DNA of 41,622 nucleotides from Kingella pumchi (GCF_022288825.1 NZ_JAKOOW010000026.1:115837-157458); one strand, 5' to 3'. Positions 23,282-30,303 are shown, counted from the first letter of the stretch. Notes: a model not told the origin generated them from the sequence alone. Program-made: numbers and translations.

Positions 23282-25056
23282 TCGACCGCTTAATCGCCTA
23301 TTTCGGCGGCGTAAATGCCCTTGCCGAAGCACTGAAACAACAAGACCCCGAACACGCCGCCAGCACGGCCGCCATTTACAAATGGCGCACACGCGGCTCT
23401 TTGCCTTTGGCACAGTTGCAGAAATTGACCGCTCTGGCACAGGCACAGGGGCGGCCTTTGGATTTAAACGCCTTTATCCACCAACAAGCAGAATTGGAAA
23501 AAAACACCATGAACACAAACAACCGCGTCATCATATTCGACACCACCATGCGCGACGGCGAACAATCGCCTGGCGCATCCATGACCAAAGAAGAAAAGCT
23601 GCGTTTGGCGCGCCAGTTGGAAAAACTGGGTGTGGACGTGATTGAAGCCGGTTTTGCCGCTGCCAGCCCAGGCGATTTTGAATCGGTGAACGCAATTGCC
23701 AAAATCATCACCAACGCCACCGTATGCTCGTTGGCGCGTGCCGTTGAAAACGATGTCCGCAAAGCGGGCGAAGCCGTTTCCCCCGCACCGAAAAAGCGCA
23801 TCCACGTCTTTATCGCCACCAGCCCCATCCACATGGAATACAAGCTGAAAATGAAGCCGAAGCAGGTGGTGGAGGCCGCGGTGAAAGCGGTGAAAATCGC
23901 CAAAGAATATACCGATGACGTGGAATTTTCCGCCGAAGACGCCGTGCGTTCTGAACACGATTTTCTGGTGGAGATTTTCACGGCCGTTATCGAAGCGGGC
24001 GCCACCACCATCAACATTCCCGATACCGTGGGCTATTCGATTCCCTCGGCGTGGTATGAACGTATCCGCACTATCATCAACAGCGTGCCCAACGGCGACA
24101 AAGTCGTCTGGTCGAGCCACTGCCACAACGATTTGGGCATGGCGGTGGCGAACTCGCTGGCGGCGATTCAGGCAGGTGCGCGTCAAATTGAATGCACCAT
24201 CAACGGTTTGGGCGAACGCGCTGGCAATGCCAGCTTGGAAGAAATCGTGATGGCGTTGAAAGTGCGGCACGATTTGTTCGGCTTGGAAACCGGCATCGAC
24301 ACTGCACAAATCGTACCGACCTCCAAACTGGTGTCCACGATTACGGGCTATCCCGTGCAGCCGAACAAGGCGATTGTGGGCGCGAATGCCTTCGCGCACG
24401 AAAGCGGCATCCACCAAGACGGCGTGCTGAAACACCCCGAAACTTATGAAATCATGACTGCCGAATCAGTCGGCTGGACCACTAACCGCCTGACTTTGGG
24501 CAAACTTTCCGGACGCAACGCCTTCAAAACCAAATTGCAGGAACTGGGCATCGAATTGGACAGCGAAGAAGCGCTCAATGCCGCCTTTGCCCGCTTTAAA
24601 GAGCTGGCCGACAAAAAACGCGAAATTTTCGACGAAGACCTGCACGCGTTGGTTTCGGACGAAATGTCCAATCTGTCGCCCGACAGCTACAAATTCATCT
24701 CGCAGCGCATCAGCACCGAAACCGGCGAAATGCCGCGTGCCGAAATCGTTTTCAGCATCAACGGCGAAGAGCGCCGCGCCGAAGCCACCGGCTCGGGCCC
24801 CGTCGATGCCATCTTTAAGGCCATCGAAAGCGTGGCGCAAAGCGGCGCGGTGTTGCAGATTTATTCGGTCAACGCCATCACCCAGGGTACCGAAAGCCAG
24901 GGTGAAACCGGCGTGCGCCTGATGCGCGACGGCCGCATCGCCAACGGCCAGGGCGCCGATACCGACGTACTGGTGGCCACCACCAAAGCCTATCTGTCGG
25001 CACTCTCCAAGCTCGAGCGCAAGCAGCAGCGCATCCGCGCCCAAGGCGGCATTTGA
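23269..25056 (+). CDS. leuA: 2-isopropylmalate synthase with an in-frame N-terminal helix-turn-helix domain
   Basis: From ATG 23269 (after AAGGA) the frame runs without a stop for 595 residues. Residues 1-80 look like a Cro/YdaS-type helix-turn-helix: YFGGVNALAEALKQ, then AAIYKWRTRGSLPLAQLQKL and LTALAQAQGRPLDLNAF. Residue 81 (ATG at 23509) starts a complete LeuA of 515 residues: IFDTTMRDGEQSPGASMTKE (catalytic metal Asp), FIATSPIHMEYKLKMKPKQV, HCHNDLGMAVANSLAA (metal His pair), NGLGERAGNASLEE, and the C-terminal leucine-binding regulatory domain (about residues 470-590). LeuA condenses acetyl-CoA and 2-oxoisovalerate, the first leucine step, and is feedback-inhibited by leucine. The internal ATG has only a weak GGAA 13 bases away. 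So either a fusion protein is made, or both a fusion and a shorter LeuA. Confidence 0.9.
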   Translation: MQLDIDRLIAYFGGVNALAEALKQQDPEHAASTAAIYKWRTRGSLPLAQLQKLTALAQAQGRPLDLNAFIHQQAELEKNTMNTNNRVIIFDTTMRDGEQSPGASMTKEEKLRLARQLEKLGVDVIEAGFAAASPGDFESVNAIAKIITNATVCSLARAVENDVRKAGEAVSPAPKKRIHVFIATSPIHMEYKLKMKPKQVVEAAVKAVKIAKEYTDDVEFSAEDAVRSEHDFLVEIFTAVIEAGATTINIPDTVGYSIPSAWYERIRTIINSVPNGDKVVWSSHCHNDLGMAVANSLAAIQAGARQIECTINGLGERAGNASLEEIVMALKVRHDLFGLETGIDTAQIVPTSKLVSTITGYPVQPNKAIVGANAFAHESGIHQDGVLKHPETYEIMTAESVGWTTNRLTLGKLSGRNAFKTKLQELGIELDSEEALNAAFARFKELADKKREIFDEDLHALVSDEMSNLSPDSYKFISQRISTETGEMPRAEIVFSINGEERRAEATGSGPVDAIFKAIESVAQSGAVLQIYSVNAITQGTESQGETGVRLMRDGRIANGQGADTDVLVATTKAYLSALSKLERKQQRIRAQGGI

Positions 25057-25070
25057 GTTTTCAAACCGCT

Positions 25071-25114
25071 TTTCAGGCTGCCTTTGCCGTTTTCCCGGAC
25101 AAGGCAGCCTGAAA
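25071..25114 (+). terminator. DUS-pair hairpin after leuA
   Basis: TTTCAGGCTGCCTT (25071-25084) pairs with AAGGCAGCCTGAAA (25101-25114) over a 16-base loop. The stem is long but only a weak T-run follows, so termination strength is uncertain. Confidence 0.5.
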
Positions 25115-25208
25115 ACCGTTTGCCCCGATACGCTCTTGCCATGCCCCGCCGCCGCCGCTACAATTCGCCCCCGTTTGCCCATTGGGGCAATAAAACAGAG
25201 GAAAAAAC

Positions 25209-25412
25209 ATGAAACACCAACACAATAAAGGCAAAATCAGCGACAACGCGCTCAAAGCGCTGGTGCGCTCCAATCTGTTCCGCCACAAGGTGGAACGCAA
25301 CAAAAAAGGCAAAGGCAGCTACAACAGGCAGGCAGCCAAAAAATGGCGGGACGGTTTCGACAAACTGTCCCGTTTCGTTTATTCGTTTAAGGGCTGCCTG
25401 CCGTCTGTTTAA
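25209..25412 (+). CDS. arfA: Alternative ribosome-rescue factor A
   Basis: The 67-residue protein starts MKHQHNKGKISDNALKALVR, followed by SNLFRHKVERNKKGKGSYNR. The pattern KGxIxDNALxAL, LFRxxVExNKKGKGSY is that of ArfA, which recruits RF2 to ribosomes stalled on non-stop mRNA. Codons 47-60 contain an intrinsic terminator hairpin (25347-25388), so many transcripts should lack the stop codon, as in E. coli, where tmRNA destroys the product unless trans-translation fails. AGAGGAAAA precedes the ATG; a TACAAT -10 lies at 25156-25161 without a good -35. Confidence 0.85.
   Translation: MKHQHNKGKISDNALKALVRSNLFRHKVERNKKGKGSYNRQAAKKWRDGFDKLSRFVYSFKGCLPSV
25347..25388 (+). terminator. Intrinsic terminator inside the arfA coding region
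   Basis: CGGGACGGTTT (25347-25357), loop CGAC, and AAACTGTCCCG (25362-25372) form an 11-bp stem with one G-T pair. It is followed by the T-rich TTTCGTTTATTCGTTT (25373-25388). It starts at arfA codon 47, after the conserved KGKGSY motif, so a truncated transcript still encodes the functional part. Confidence 0.85.
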
Positions 25413-25422
25413 CTGCCAAAAA

Positions 25423-25447
25423 GCAGCCTGAAAACCTTTCAGGCTGC
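25423..25447 (+). terminator. DUS-pair hairpin downstream of arfA
   Basis: GCAGCCTGAAA and TTTCAGGCTGC form an 11-bp stem with loop ACC, 10 bp after the arfA stop. No T-run follows directly, so it is a weak terminator or simply an uptake-sequence pair. Confidence 0.45.
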
Positions 25448-25486
25448 CTGCATCTTCACTTTCCCTGTTTTTTCGTTTTTTCACCC

Positions 25487-26611
25487 ATGAACCAGACCCA
25501 CCACCTGCCCACCGGCACCCTGCATCTGGACATCCGCCGCAGCGAGCTGCCGGTTGGGGATTTGTTTGCCGTCGGCGCGCGGCTCAATCCCAAGCGCGCC
25601 TTTTTGTTTGTCAGCAAGCTTTTGGGCAAACACCATCCCTGCACGCCGCAGCAGATGGCGCAGGCCTATGCGCGCTTGGCCACCAAGCTGCCGGCTTTTT
25701 CAGGCTGCCCCGTGCTGTTTGTCGGCATGGCCGAAACCGCCACCGCGCTGGCGCAGGGCGTGTTCGAGCAATGGCTCGCGCAGCATCCGCAGGCGCAGGC
25801 ACTGTATCTGCACAGCAGCCGGCTGCGCGTTGCCGGTGCCGACATCTGCCGCTTTGAAGAGCAGCACAGCCACGCCGCCCGCCAGTTTCTGCATCTGCCG
25901 CAGCGCCCCGCATACCGCGATCTGCTGGTGCAAGCACAGGCGCTGGTGCTGATTGACGACGAAATTTCTACCGGCCGCACGTTTGTCAATCTCGCCGCTG
26001 CGCTGCGCCCGCATATGCCGCGGCTGCGCGAGGTGCATTGGCTGAGTCTGACCGATTTTGGCGACGATCAAGCCGCTGATCCCGCCGTTTACCGCCACAG
26101 CCTGCTGGCCGGCAGCTGGCGCTTCGAAGCACGCGGTGAAATTGCCGCCGATCCGGCCGCGCCCGCCCAAGCCGTCGAAGGGCGCGATCCCGAGATTGCC
26201 GACAGCGGCTGGGGGCGGCTCGGCAGCAACCGCATCCTGTGCCTGCCCGATGATTTTGTCCGCCGTTTTTCAGGCAGCCTGAAAGCCGGTGAGCGCGTGC
26301 TGGTGCTCGGTACCGGCGAATTTATCCATCCCGCCGCCGTGTTTGCCCGTGCTCTGGCAGAGCTCAGCGGTGCCGAAGTTTATCTGCAGTCGTCCACCCG
26401 CTCGCCGGCGCAGGTTTGGGGCGCGCTCGCCCACAAACGCCCGTTTTCCGACCCCTACGACGAAGGCGTGCCCTACTATCTTTACAACCTGCCCGAGCCG
26501 CACTCCTACCGCCGCATCTTTATCTGCCACGAACACCCCGCCAATCCCGCCCTAATCGAATGCGCCGCCGGCCTGCAGGCCGAGCTGGTACAGCTGCCCG
26601 CGCCGTTGTGA
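25487..26611 (+). CDS. PRTase_2/TRSP domain protein (orphan tellurium-cluster type phosphoribosyltransferase)
   Basis: The 374-residue protein has an N-terminal phosphoribosyltransferase-like domain with the PRPP loop in VLIDDEISTGRTFVNLAAAL (about residues 153-172) and a C-terminal TRSP-type domain: RILCLPDDFVRRFSG, VLVLGTGEFIHPAAVFARAL, EVYLQSSTRSPAQVWGAL. In other bacteria this pair belongs to the biosynthetic module of ter (tellurite/phage stress) clusters, with ATP-grasp, HAD and C-C lyase partners. None of these is in the window, so it is an orphan here, and the product is unknown. The start at 25487 has no clear ribosome-binding site. An in-frame palindromic uptake sequence (26268-26284) encodes SGSLKAG between the domains. 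Confidence 0.82.
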   Translation: MNQTHHLPTGTLHLDIRRSELPVGDLFAVGARLNPKRAFLFVSKLLGKHHPCTPQQMAQAYARLATKLPAFSGCPVLFVGMAETATALAQGVFEQWLAQHPQAQALYLHSSRLRVAGADICRFEEQHSHAARQFLHLPQRPAYRDLLVQAQALVLIDDEISTGRTFVNLAAALRPHMPRLREVHWLSLTDFGDDQAADPAVYRHSLLAGSWRFEARGEIAADPAAPAQAVEGRDPEIADSGWGRLGSNRILCLPDDFVRRFSGSLKAGERVLVLGTGEFIHPAAVFARALAELSGAEVYLQSSTRSPAQVWGALAHKRPFSDPYDEGVPYYLYNLPEPHSYRRIFICHEHPANPALIECAAGLQAELVQLPAPL

Positions 26612-26659
26612 AAATATAGCCCGGACGGCTTTCAGGCTGCCGAAACAGGGCAGGGCGCA

Positions 26660-26668
26660 TGCTACAAT
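26660..26668 (+). promoter_or_regulatory. Extended -10 promoter element
   Basis: TGCTACAAT is an extended -10 (TGn plus TACAAT) 74 bases upstream of the periplasmic protein gene. No good -35 is seen, as expected for extended -10 promoters. Confidence 0.45.
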
Positions 26669-26741
26669 CGCCGCACCCGCCGGCCGCGCCGCTGCGGGGT
26701 TTTGACCGAACTGTTATCTACCTGACAAAACGGAGCCGAAT

Positions 26742-27446
26742 ATGAAAAAAACACTCGCCGCGCTGATGATCGGCGCACTCGCCCTGCCGCTTGCCGCCGC
26801 GCCCTACCGCGCGTTGAATCCGGACAGCCTGATCAGCGGCAATCCGAAAAAACCGCCGATCAGCGTGAATCTGGGCGGCGTTGAAACCGCCATCCGCAAC
26901 CTGTCGGCGGTTGCCGGCGACTACCCGCCGCGTTTTGACAACGAAAACGACCGCCGCCGCGCCATCGCCGATTTGGGCCCCTTGGGCGTGGTACTCGACA
27001 GCATGGTGGAAAACACCGCGCCTAAAGGCGGCGCCAAAGCATCCGCCGCTTATCTGGCTTCGCTGGCGATGCGCGCCCGTTTCCATTGGATCGGCCACAA
27101 TCTCGACCAGCCCGGCCATGCCGCCAAAGCCGATGCCGACTACCGCCGCCGCATCGAGCTGGCCGCCGCCCCGCAGGAAAAAGCCTTTTACCAAGAGCTG
27201 CACGGCCGTTTTCTCAGCTCCACCGGCCAGCTTCCCCGCGCCATCAGCCAGCTCGAAGCCGCTCGCAAAGCCGGACGCAAAGAAGCCGCCATGCCGCTGG
27301 GCATGGCCTATCTGATGAGCGGCCAGAAAGCCAAATCGCTACCGCTACTGCGCGAACACGTGCGCAACTTCCCGCAGGACAAACAAGCCAAAGAACTGCT
27401 CTCCGCCGCGGAAAACGGCCGCGTTGAAATGAAAACCGTGAAGTGA
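26742..27446 (+). CDS. Exported hypothetical protein with TPR-like C-terminus
   Basis: The 234-residue protein has a signal peptide (MKKTLAALMIGALALPLAAA, cleavage near residue 20). The mature N-terminal half is mixed; the C-terminal half (about 105-225) is helical with repeats resembling tetratricopeptide units: QEKAFYQELHGRFLSSTGQL, RAISQLEAARKAGRKEAAMP and SLPLLREHVRNFPQDKQAKE. Such proteins often act in envelope assembly, but no specific role can be assigned. CGGAG precedes the ATG. It is a single-gene unit with a hairpin terminator after it. Confidence 0.75.
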   Translation: MKKTLAALMIGALALPLAAAPYRALNPDSLISGNPKKPPISVNLGGVETAIRNLSAVAGDYPPRFDNENDRRRAIADLGPLGVVLDSMVENTAPKGGAKASAAYLASLAMRARFHWIGHNLDQPGHAAKADADYRRRIELAAAPQEKAFYQELHGRFLSSTGQLPRAISQLEAARKAGRKEAAMPLGMAYLMSGQKAKSLPLLREHVRNFPQDKQAKELLSAAENGRVEMKTVK

Positions 27447-27472
27447 AAAACGTAGGCTGAACGCGGATAAAC

Positions 27473-27515
27473 TTTCAGGCTGCCTTCACAAGTAAAAGGC
27501 AGCCTGAAAACTTTT
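27473..27515 (+). terminator. DUS-pair terminator between convergent genes
   Basis: TTTCAGGCTGCCTT (27473-27486) and AAGGCAGCCTGAAA (27496-27509) form a 14-bp stem with a 9-base loop, followed by ACTTTTG. It lies between the exported protein gene (plus) and modC (minus). Confidence 0.65.
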
Positions 27516-27582
27516 GCGGCTGTGCTGAGGGATAAGGCTTGCAGAGATTTTAAGTTTTCTTGTATTACTTATGCCGGTTCGC

Positions 27583-28425
27583 CTATATCCCGCAGCGCAA
27601 ATATCCGTTGTCAATAAGGGCAGTATCGTCGGCGAGGGCTTCGGCGTCTTCGGGGTCGTGGGTGATGAGCAGCAGGGGGATGTCTAGTTCGCGCTGGAGG
27701 GCAGCCATGTTGTCGCGCATTTGGGCGCGCAGGCGGGTGTCGAGGGCGGAGAAGGGTTCGTCGAGCAGGAGCCAGTCGGGGCGCACGGCGCAGGTGCGGG
27801 CGAGGGCGGTGCGCTGGCGCTGGCCGCCGGAGATTTGGCGCGGGTAGTGGTCGGCGATGGCGGCAAGCTGCATTTTCTCCAGCCATTCTTCCGCTTCGAT
27901 GCGGGCGCGGCGGCGGCTTGGGGTGCGCAGGCCGCGGTGCAGGCCGAAAGCGATGTTTTGCGCGACGGTCAGGTGCGGAAACAGAGCGTAGTCTTGGAAC
28001 AATAAGCCTGCGCTGCGCTGTTGCGGCGGCAGCCACAGGTTTTGCGCGGTGTCGCCGTAACTGCGCCCGCCGATGCGTACATGGCCGCTGCCCGGGCGCA
28101 ACAGGCCGGCCAGAAGCTGGAGGGTGAGGCTTTTGCCCGAGCCTGATGGGCCGAGAATGGCGAGACGGCGGGCGGTGGTTTTGCAGGATACGTCGAGGGT
28201 GAAGGTGTGGCTGCCGTGGCGGGGCTGTTGACATTCAGCTTGCGAAGCGGTTTTTTGAGCAAAAAGTGCCCGATTGCAAGGAAAAAAGCGCAGCAAGGTT
28301 GGATACCTTGCGAGCATTTTTGACGTGGCAAGCGGGTATTTTTTGCCAAAAACACCGCCGCAAGGCTGATTATTAACAGCCCCTATGGTCGCCTGAAAGG
28401 CGAAATCGAAGGTTGGGTCAGCCAC
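27583..28425 (-). CDS. modC: Molybdate ABC transporter ATP-binding protein, N-terminus interrupted by a repeat
   Basis: The ATPase core is complete: Walker A GPSGSGKS, Q-loop LLFQDYALFPHL, signature ISGGQRQRTALAR, Walker B WLLLDEPFSALD and switch LLLITHDPEDA. The frame starts at GTG 28425, overlapping the modB stop, with FDFAFQA as first strand; then about 55 codons come from a 163-bp repeat (28221-28383) before HTFTLDV continues the expected fold. The protein also ends at DNGYLRCGI, just after the core, so the C-terminal molybdate-binding (TOBE/MOBE) domain usual in ModC is absent. Whether translation starts at 28425 or later, and whether it works, is uncertain. Order modA-modB-modC is as usual. 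Confidence 0.82.
   Translation of the reverse strand: MADPTFDFAFQATIGAVNNQPCGGVFGKKYPLATSKMLARYPTLLRFFPCNRALFAQKTASQAECQQPRHGSHTFTLDVSCKTTARRLAILGPSGSGKSLTLQLLAGLLRPGSGHVRIGGRSYGDTAQNLWLPPQQRSAGLLFQDYALFPHLTVAQNIAFGLHRGLRTPSRRRARIEAEEWLEKMQLAAIADHYPRQISGGQRQRTALARTCAVRPDWLLLDEPFSALDTRLRAQMRDNMAALQRELDIPLLLITHDPEDAEALADDTALIDNGYLRCGI
28221..28383. repeat. 163-bp MITE-like element with imperfect terminal inverted repeats
   Basis: The left end GGGGCTGTTGACATTCAGCT and the right end read inward, GGGGCTGTTAATAATCAGCC, match at most positions, and the similarity continues through TTGCG, a GCGG block and GCAAAAA runs for about 50 bp on each side. The element lies in the 5' part of modC without introducing a stop. 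No transposase is encoded and I could not see a clear target duplication. A related module occurs at 321-360. Confidence 0.65.
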
Positions 28426-29095
28426 GGTTTTTGTCTCCGTTCAAACGGGTTACGCTCCACAATACGGCAATGCAGACGGCGGAAATCAGCAAAACAAGGC
28501 GGTTGGCCAAGTCGTCGTTGCCCGCCTGCACAGCTTCATAGACGGCGATGGACAGGGTTTGGGTTTGGCCGGGGATGCTGCCGGCAATCATCAGTGTGGC
28601 GCCAAATTCGCCCAGCGCGCGGGCAAAGGTGAGTAAGAGGCCGGAGAGGATGCCGCGCCAAGCCAGCGGCAGGGTAACGCGCATAAACACGGCGCACTCC
28701 GACAATCCGAGCACGCGGGCGGCCTGTTCGAGCTGCGGGCTGACTTCTTCAAAGGCGGCGCGGGCGGGCTTGAGCACCAGCGGAAAGGTAACGGCCATCG
28801 CGGCGACCACCGCGCCCTGCCAGGTGAATATCAGGCTGAAGCCGAAATGTTGTTGCAGCCATTGGCCGAGCGTGCCGTTGCGGCCGAACAGCACCAGCAG
28901 GTAGTAGCCCATCACGGTGGGCGGCAGCACCATCGGCAGCGTGAGCACGGTGTCGAGAAAATTGCGGCCGATAAAGCGTTTGCGCGCGAGTACCCAGCTC
29001 ACGGCGATGCCGAACACCAGGTTCAGCAGCGTGGCAAAGCCGGCGACTTTGAGCGAGAGAAACAGCGCGGGGAAAGTGTCTTGGAATGAGGACAT
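28418..29095 (-). CDS. modB: Molybdate ABC transporter permease
   Basis: The 225-residue permease has five to six membrane helices and the ABC-contact EAA loop: ARVLGLSECAVFMRVTLPLA. Other family features are TLPMVLPPTVMGYYLLVLFG, ALGEFGATLMIAGSIPGQTQ and TLSIAVYEAVQAG, matching ModB/CysT-type molybdate or sulfate permeases. Adjacency to modA and the nar genes supports molybdate. Its stop overlaps the modC GTG start. The ribosome-binding site at 29095 is poor. Confidence 0.93.
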   Translation of the reverse strand: MSSFQDTFPALFLSLKVAGFATLLNLVFGIAVSWVLARKRFIGRNFLDTVLTLPMVLPPTVMGYYLLVLFGRNGTLGQWLQQHFGFSLIFTWQGAVVAAMAVTFPLVLKPARAAFEEVSPQLEQAARVLGLSECAVFMRVTLPLAWRGILSGLLLTFARALGEFGATLMIAGSIPGQTQTLSIAVYEAVQAGNDDLANRLVLLISAVCIAVLWSVTRLNGDKNRG

Positions 29096-29148
29096 TTTTT
29101 GGGGACGGGTGGGATGGTTTTTGGGGGGGCGGCTGAAAAAATACCGTC

Positions 29149-29245
29149 ATTCCCGCGCATGCGGGAATCTTTTTGGAATTTAAGTAATGGCTTGTTTATT
29201 CAAAAATGATTAAGCATCAAGCAAGATTCCCGCCTACGCGGGAAT
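29149..29245. repeat. Neisserial dRS3 pair (NIME-like intergenic mosaic element)
   Basis: ATTCCCGCGCATGCGGGAAT (29149-29168) and ATTCCCGCCTACGCGGGAAT (29226-29245) fit the dRS3 consensus ATTCCCNNNNNNNNGGGAAT and flank a short AT-rich spacer, as in neisserial intergenic mosaic elements. In Neisseria, dRS3 copies are also targets for filamentous phage insertion. Confidence 0.85.
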
Positions 29246-29340
29246 GACGACGGTTTGGGGGGGTAGACGGCGTTTGGGTTCAATAGGATTTGTTAGGGTT
29301 TGACAACCCAAGCTAGCTGCCGTCTTTGAGGCCGTCTGAA

Positions 29341-29382
29341 AAGCAGCCTGAAAACCGTTTACCCGTTTTCAGGCTGCTTTTT
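29341..29382 (-). terminator. DUS-pair terminator after modA
   Basis: AAGCAGCCTGAAAACCG pairs with CGTTTTCAGGCTGCTT plus T-run; on the minus strand it lies 20 bp after the modA stop. It would reduce read-through from modA into modB. Confidence 0.6.
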
Positions 29383-29402
29383 ATGCTTAGGCGTTTTTCC
29401 CC

Positions 29403-30164
29403 TTATTTGGCTTTGGAGCCTTTGGCAGAGCTGAAGCCGTATTTTTTCAGGATGGACTGGCCGGCGGGCGACAGAACGAAATCAACATAGCTTTTGGCTT
29501 CTTTGCTTTTGGCAGAAGCGGTGGGGGCGATGGCGTAGGAAACCGGAGTCTCGAGCGCTACGGCAAAGGAGATTTTCACTTTCTCTTTGGCCAGTACGGC
29601 GTCGGTGCGGTAAACGAAGCCGGCTTCGGTTTCGCCGCGGGCTACGTAGTCAAGCGCTTGGCGTACGTTCTGGGTGGAGACGATTTTAGGCTGCAGGGTG
29701 CCGTAGAGACCGGCTTTTTCCAGCGCACCTTTGGTGTAGCGGCCGGCGGGCACGCTTTCGGGATTGCCCACGGCAATGCGGCTGACGGTAGCGGCTTTCA
29801 GATCGTTAAGGGTTTTGATTTTGAGACGGCTGTCTTTGGGCTGGACGACGACCAAATCATTCAGCACGAAAGTGCGGCGGCTGGCTTTGTCGATCAGCTG
29901 CTGGTCTTGGGCTTTGTCCATGGTGGTTTGGTCGGCGGTGGCCAATACGTCAACCGGTGCGCCTTGGGCAAGCTGCTGCAGCAGTACGCCGGATGCGGCG
30001 GTGTTCAGTTTGATATTGGTGCCGGGGTGTTTTTTCTGGTAGGCGGCGTTAATTTCCTGAAAGGCTTCTTTCAGGCTGGCGGCAGCGGAGACGGTAAGGT
30101 CGTCGGCAAAGGCGGGGGCGGCGAGAAAAAGGGTGGCGATAAGGGCGCCGGTTTGGATTTTCAT
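29403..30164 (-). CDS. modA: Molybdate-binding periplasmic protein
   Basis: The 253-residue protein has a signal peptide (MKIQTGALIATLFLAAPAFA) and the molybdate-binding fold: DDLTVSAAASLKEAFQEINA, NTAASGVLLQQLAQGAPVDV with LATADQTTMDKA, SRIAVGNPESVPAGRYTKGA, and GETEAGFVYRTDA. It delivers molybdate to ModBC for the cofactor of nitrate reductase encoded next door. AAAGGAAAAC precedes the ATG at 30164. It ends with an inverted DUS terminator and is separated from modB by repeats. Confidence 0.95.
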   Translation of the reverse strand: MKIQTGALIATLFLAAPAFADDLTVSAAASLKEAFQEINAAYQKKHPGTNIKLNTAASGVLLQQLAQGAPVDVLATADQTTMDKAQDQQLIDKASRRTFVLNDLVVVQPKDSRLKIKTLNDLKAATVSRIAVGNPESVPAGRYTKGALEKAGLYGTLQPKIVSTQNVRQALDYVARGETEAGFVYRTDAVLAKEKVKISFAVALETPVSYAIAPTASAKSKEAKSYVDFVLSPAGQSILKKYGFSSAKGSKAK

Positions 30165-30274
30165 GGTAGTTTTCCTTTGGTCTGCAGGGAGAAAGCAGCC
30201 TGAAAAAAAGGGCGTCGGCTTTCAGGCTGCCTTTGGGGTTGGCGATGCCCGCCGGTGTGGCGGACAAAATAAAG

Positions 30275-30303
30275 CGGCCGTCTTGCGTGTTGCAGGACGG
30301 CCG
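30275..30303 (-). terminator. Intrinsic terminator of the nar operon
   Basis: On the minus strand CGGCCGTC, a 13-base loop and GACGGCCG are followed by CTTTATTTTG. It lies 135 bp after the narI stop and 110 bp before modA, so narGHJI and modA are probably separate transcripts. The remaining bases of 30165-30437 hold uptake sequences. Confidence 0.75.

Larger units (their letters stand above)
29096..29402. other. modA-modB intergenic region with repeats
   Basis: The 307-bp gap is unusually long for an operon. It contains a pair of dRS3 repeats (29149-29168, 29226-29245) with about 57 bp between them, a G-rich tract (29119-29132), a complete AG-type Neisseria uptake sequence (29329-29340) and a DUS-pair hairpin (29341-29382) directly after modA. 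modB and modC may therefore be separated transcriptionally from modA. Confidence 0.7.

Noticed and set aside
28426..28500. tRNA or small RNA gene between modules
   Set aside because: I looked for cloverleaf-type GTTCRANNC and acceptor pairing through the intergenic regions and saw no convincing tRNA, rRNA or known small RNA.
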